Positions 16,202 to 18,510 of a stretch of 18,510 nt of DNA are shown piece after piece. Every line of letters starts with the position of its first letter. Position 1 is the stretch's first letter. The translations under genes and the position numbers were made by a program. The notes below the pieces were generated by a model that was not told where the DNA came from, made no database searches, and worked only from the letters and a program-made list of their open reading frames with translations. This DNA is from Porphyromonadaceae bacterium UBA3327 (GTDB lineage: Bacteria > Bacteroidota > Bacteroidia > Bacteroidales > Muribaculaceae): NCBI GenBank assembly GCA_002361155.1, contig DERZ01000025.1:5404-23913 (forward strand), read 5' to 3'.

Positions 16202-16238
16202 CTCTCTGACGCACTACCCTGACCCTGCGCATACTCCG

Positions 16239-18367
16239 CTATCTGAGGATGTTCCCCGTTCCTTTCTCAGGTTCCTTCAGCTCGTCGGACCTGCTGGTCT
16301 TCTTTCCGTACGAGAAGGAGTATGTGATCTTGAAGTAAACCCATGGAGTGGATTTCAATGACCCCAGCTTCGTCTCCGTGCCGCTGTAACTGTCGCCGTA
16401 CCATACGGAGGTACTCTCTATGCCGGATTTGCCGAACATGTTGTATGCCCCGGCCTCCACATAGAGGTCCTTCCAGCCCCATGAGCCAATGAGACCGTAG
16501 GAGGTGGAGTGCATGTAGTCGGCCACGGGTGTGAAATCCTTGTAGGGGGTATAGTAGAACGCCGAGATCCTGAAACTGCGTATGTTGTAGATGACTGACG
16601 CATAGAATTTCGACATCCATAGCTGACGGGCATACAGCCCGGTGCGTATCGCTTTTCCGCCGTATGCCCACAGATACACCTGCAGGCTGTTGTTCAGATA
16701 ATTACCGCGCAGGGACATGTTGGCGCCGATTCTTGTCATGGTTCCGTTGTTCTCGAAGCTCTGGATCATGACATCCCTCAGGCCGGGTGTTGTCCCCGGG
16801 GCGTATACGGGAATCACCGGCGACATGTAGTGTCTCGCCATTACGTTCACTGCGGCGGTAAGCCAGGGACCGAAAGAATAGGAATATGCAGCCTCCGCCG
16901 AGAAGCTGCCGGTGTATCCGAGCCGTTCGTTTCCGCATACCGCGTCGGTAAGCGTCCGGCGGACAATCACCGGGCTCAGGTTCGCGACGGAAGGTGCGGT
17001 CATGTCGTACTGGGGATTGAAATACAGAAACTGACGGCGGCCTAAATTGAACGACATCGGGAGCCTCACGCCTCCCGACCATCTTGCATCCGCATAGTCG
17101 TTCACCCGTTGCTGTCTCCAGTAACCGTATGCGTAGGGCCAGACTTCCACTATCCCGAACGGGAGTCCGAAGTAAACCTCCGGCTTCACGGACAGCGAGG
17201 TGTTGGTCACGGACTGATTCATGACAGTCCGGTAGTCAATCCTGTCCCGTTCCCATTCGACCTGCGTGCCGGCTCCGACGGAAAACTTTCCGAACTGCTT
17301 GCCCGCGTTCACTCCGCCGTTAATGGAAAACCTGTTTTCGGAGTTGTCGTTGATTATCGCCGGATTGTCCCCCGATGCATATTCCGAGCGGTCATCGTTC
17401 AGCACCCAGTTCGAATTCCCGTTCACATACAGGGCAAAGTCGTTCGGAAGCTGGAAACTGTAGTTGCCGTTCCAGTAGAGCCTCCTGATGCTGTAGTCGG
17501 ATGAGGTCCGGTATTTCTCATTGCCGTACAGACGGGAGTATTCAGTTTCCCCTTCAGTGGCCTCGTCGTTCCTGACGTATGAGAAGCCGACGTCATTGCT
17601 TATCGAGGTTCCCGCATGATTGTAAGCGGCGCGGAACCTCACGCGGGGATTCGAGAAGATGCCATGAGAGTCCGATATGGTGCTTTTTTAGTAAGCTCCA
17701 TGTCGGGGAACCGGTATCTGAACTCTCCTTCCGCGCCCTCTCGGTCATCGCAGTCATAGTAATAGCTTCCGGCTGTCAGATCGAATGTCATGCGCTTGAA
17801 CGTCATGCGCGAGAACAGCGTCAGATCGCCGGAATACAGGAGTACGTTCTGGAGTGTGTTGACCCTCGTGTATCCGCCGTACTCATACTTTTTCATTATG
17901 TAGTTCGCGACGATGCGTCTCCCCGCGAAGCGCGGGTCCTCCGGATTGCGGATTATGTCGATTCTCTCGACATCCTGAGGCCTGAGGGATTTGATGTCAT
18001 CCTCCGAAACCGGAACGAAATCAACGAATATGTCCACGTTTTCCCCTCCGATGGTCTTCACGGAGCCTCCCGTCGGATCGACCACTATCTCCGGAAGCGC
18101 CATGTTGTAGAGGATTCCGACAAGATCCGGTGTCATGCTCCTGTCTCTCTTTGTGGGATAAGCCTTGATCGTGTTTCCATCCCGTACCACTGCATCGGCC
18201 TTGACCACAATCTCCTCAAGGTCGCGCGATATGCCGGGCTCATTGATGGAGTCGGTGACGACGGAATCTGTGACGGCGGTAGAGGCGGCCTTTTCCTGCG
18301 CGGGCACGATGGTCGGACTGAAACCAAGTGTCAGCAGTACTATAGCCATTTTGATATATGCGTTCAT
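16239..18367 (-). pseudogene. Frameshifted outer-membrane beta-barrel / TonB-dependent receptor-like gene
   Basis: Two adjacent frames form one protein of about 709 residues if a single A is added. Frame 1 (18367-17639, 242 aa) has a signal peptide (MNAYIKMAIVLLTLGFSPTI, ending before QEKAA). It also has a plug-like domain with GENVDIFVDFVPVS and DIKSLRPQDVERIDIIRNPE, the segment usually followed by the barrel. Frame 2, starting near 17690 and ending at 16239, is rich in alternating aromatic beta strands to the C-terminus (YFKITYSFSYGKK). The switch lies between a TAA in frame 2 (reading from about 17690) and the frame 1 stop at 17639. The six-A run at 17684-17689 is there, and seven A's would read TKKSTISDSHGIFSNPRVRF. 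The family is the outer-membrane beta-barrel (OMP_b-brl_3-like) group; the ligand is unknown. It may be a pseudogene, a phase-off allele or an assembly error. Confidence 0.8.
17684..17689 (-). other. Six-A run at the frameshift point
   Basis: On the coding strand, ACT AAA AAA GCA leads to an early TGA, while a seventh A, or a -1 slip of the P-site lysine codon AAA onto AAA, restores the downstream frame exactly (AGC ACC ATA TCG). The frame 2 TAA directly before the run limits the event to this run or the next 40 or so bases. Confidence 0.75.
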
Positions 18368-18510
18368 ACGAGATGGATTTATAACAGATTGCTTTATGGT
18401 TGAATGTTGTTTTTTTGGAGAGAGGGTTTTGTGTTCTGATGTTAAATTTCTGTTTCGTGTTGTTCTAAATTTAGTTATGCCAGTTTATGCGTCGGCGGTT
18501 TCGCGCAGAG

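Noticed and set aside
17684..17690. A canonical programmed -1 frameshift (X XXY YYZ) in the receptor gene
   Set aside because: The frame at the run is T AAA AAA, so the heptamer does not fit. Only single-tRNA slippage would work, and no pseudoknot was evident. Mutation, phase variation or sequencing error is simpler.

Overview
The window looks like a core chromosomal segment of a Bacteroidales bacterium, most likely a Muribaculaceae-type gut commensal. This is inferred, not measured. The support is: lysS-gpsA-pgi in the order I recall from Bacteroides; a YceD/DUF177-rpmF-fabH-era-der cluster; intergenic boxes matching the Bacteroidetes primary-sigma -7 element TAnnTTTG in front of most transcription units; few Shine-Dalgarno sequences; and a TonB-dependent outer-membrane protein. 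Genes are GC-rich and spacers are AT-rich. I see no transposase, integrase, phage gene, CRISPR array or rRNA.

Layout. 1-1607 (minus): low-molecular-weight protein tyrosine phosphatase, a short secreted TonB-C-domain protein, and a family 2 glycosyltransferase cut by the left edge. 1774-4331 (plus): lysS and gpsA overlapping by ATGA. 4487-5797 (plus): pgi, preceded by three short tandem repeats, followed by a strong terminator. 6072-7277 (plus): recA, behind a tandemly duplicated 20-bp promoter segment. A 19-bp-stem hairpin separates recA from the convergent era-der pair (9697-7410, minus). Upstream on the same strand is DUF177-rpmF-fabH (11580-9850), and above that a tRNA-Arg(CCT) (11733-11662) with the clearest promoter in the window. 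Then come pckA (13570-11966, minus) and ferritin (14297-13785, minus). Ferritin is divergent from an SDR-like protein and a DUF115/MAF-like protein (14452-16201, plus) across a palindromic pair of -7 boxes. The right end holds an outer-membrane beta-barrel gene (18367-16239, minus) broken by a -1 frameshift at a run of six A's.

Functions. Most genes are housekeeping: translation (lysS, rpmF, tRNA-Arg), ribosome assembly GTPases (era, der), lipid synthesis (fabH, gpsA), central carbon metabolism (pgi, pckA), recombination (recA) and iron storage (ferritin). The accessory parts concern the cell surface: the phosphatase/TonB-C/glycosyltransferase group, the SDR/DUF115 pair and the outer-membrane receptor.

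I found no large unknown system. The observations most worth checking are the repeat-built regulatory regions before pgi and recA, the palindromes at the pckA and ferritin promoters, the SDR protein with alanine in place of the catalytic tyrosine, and the homopolymer frameshift in the receptor.
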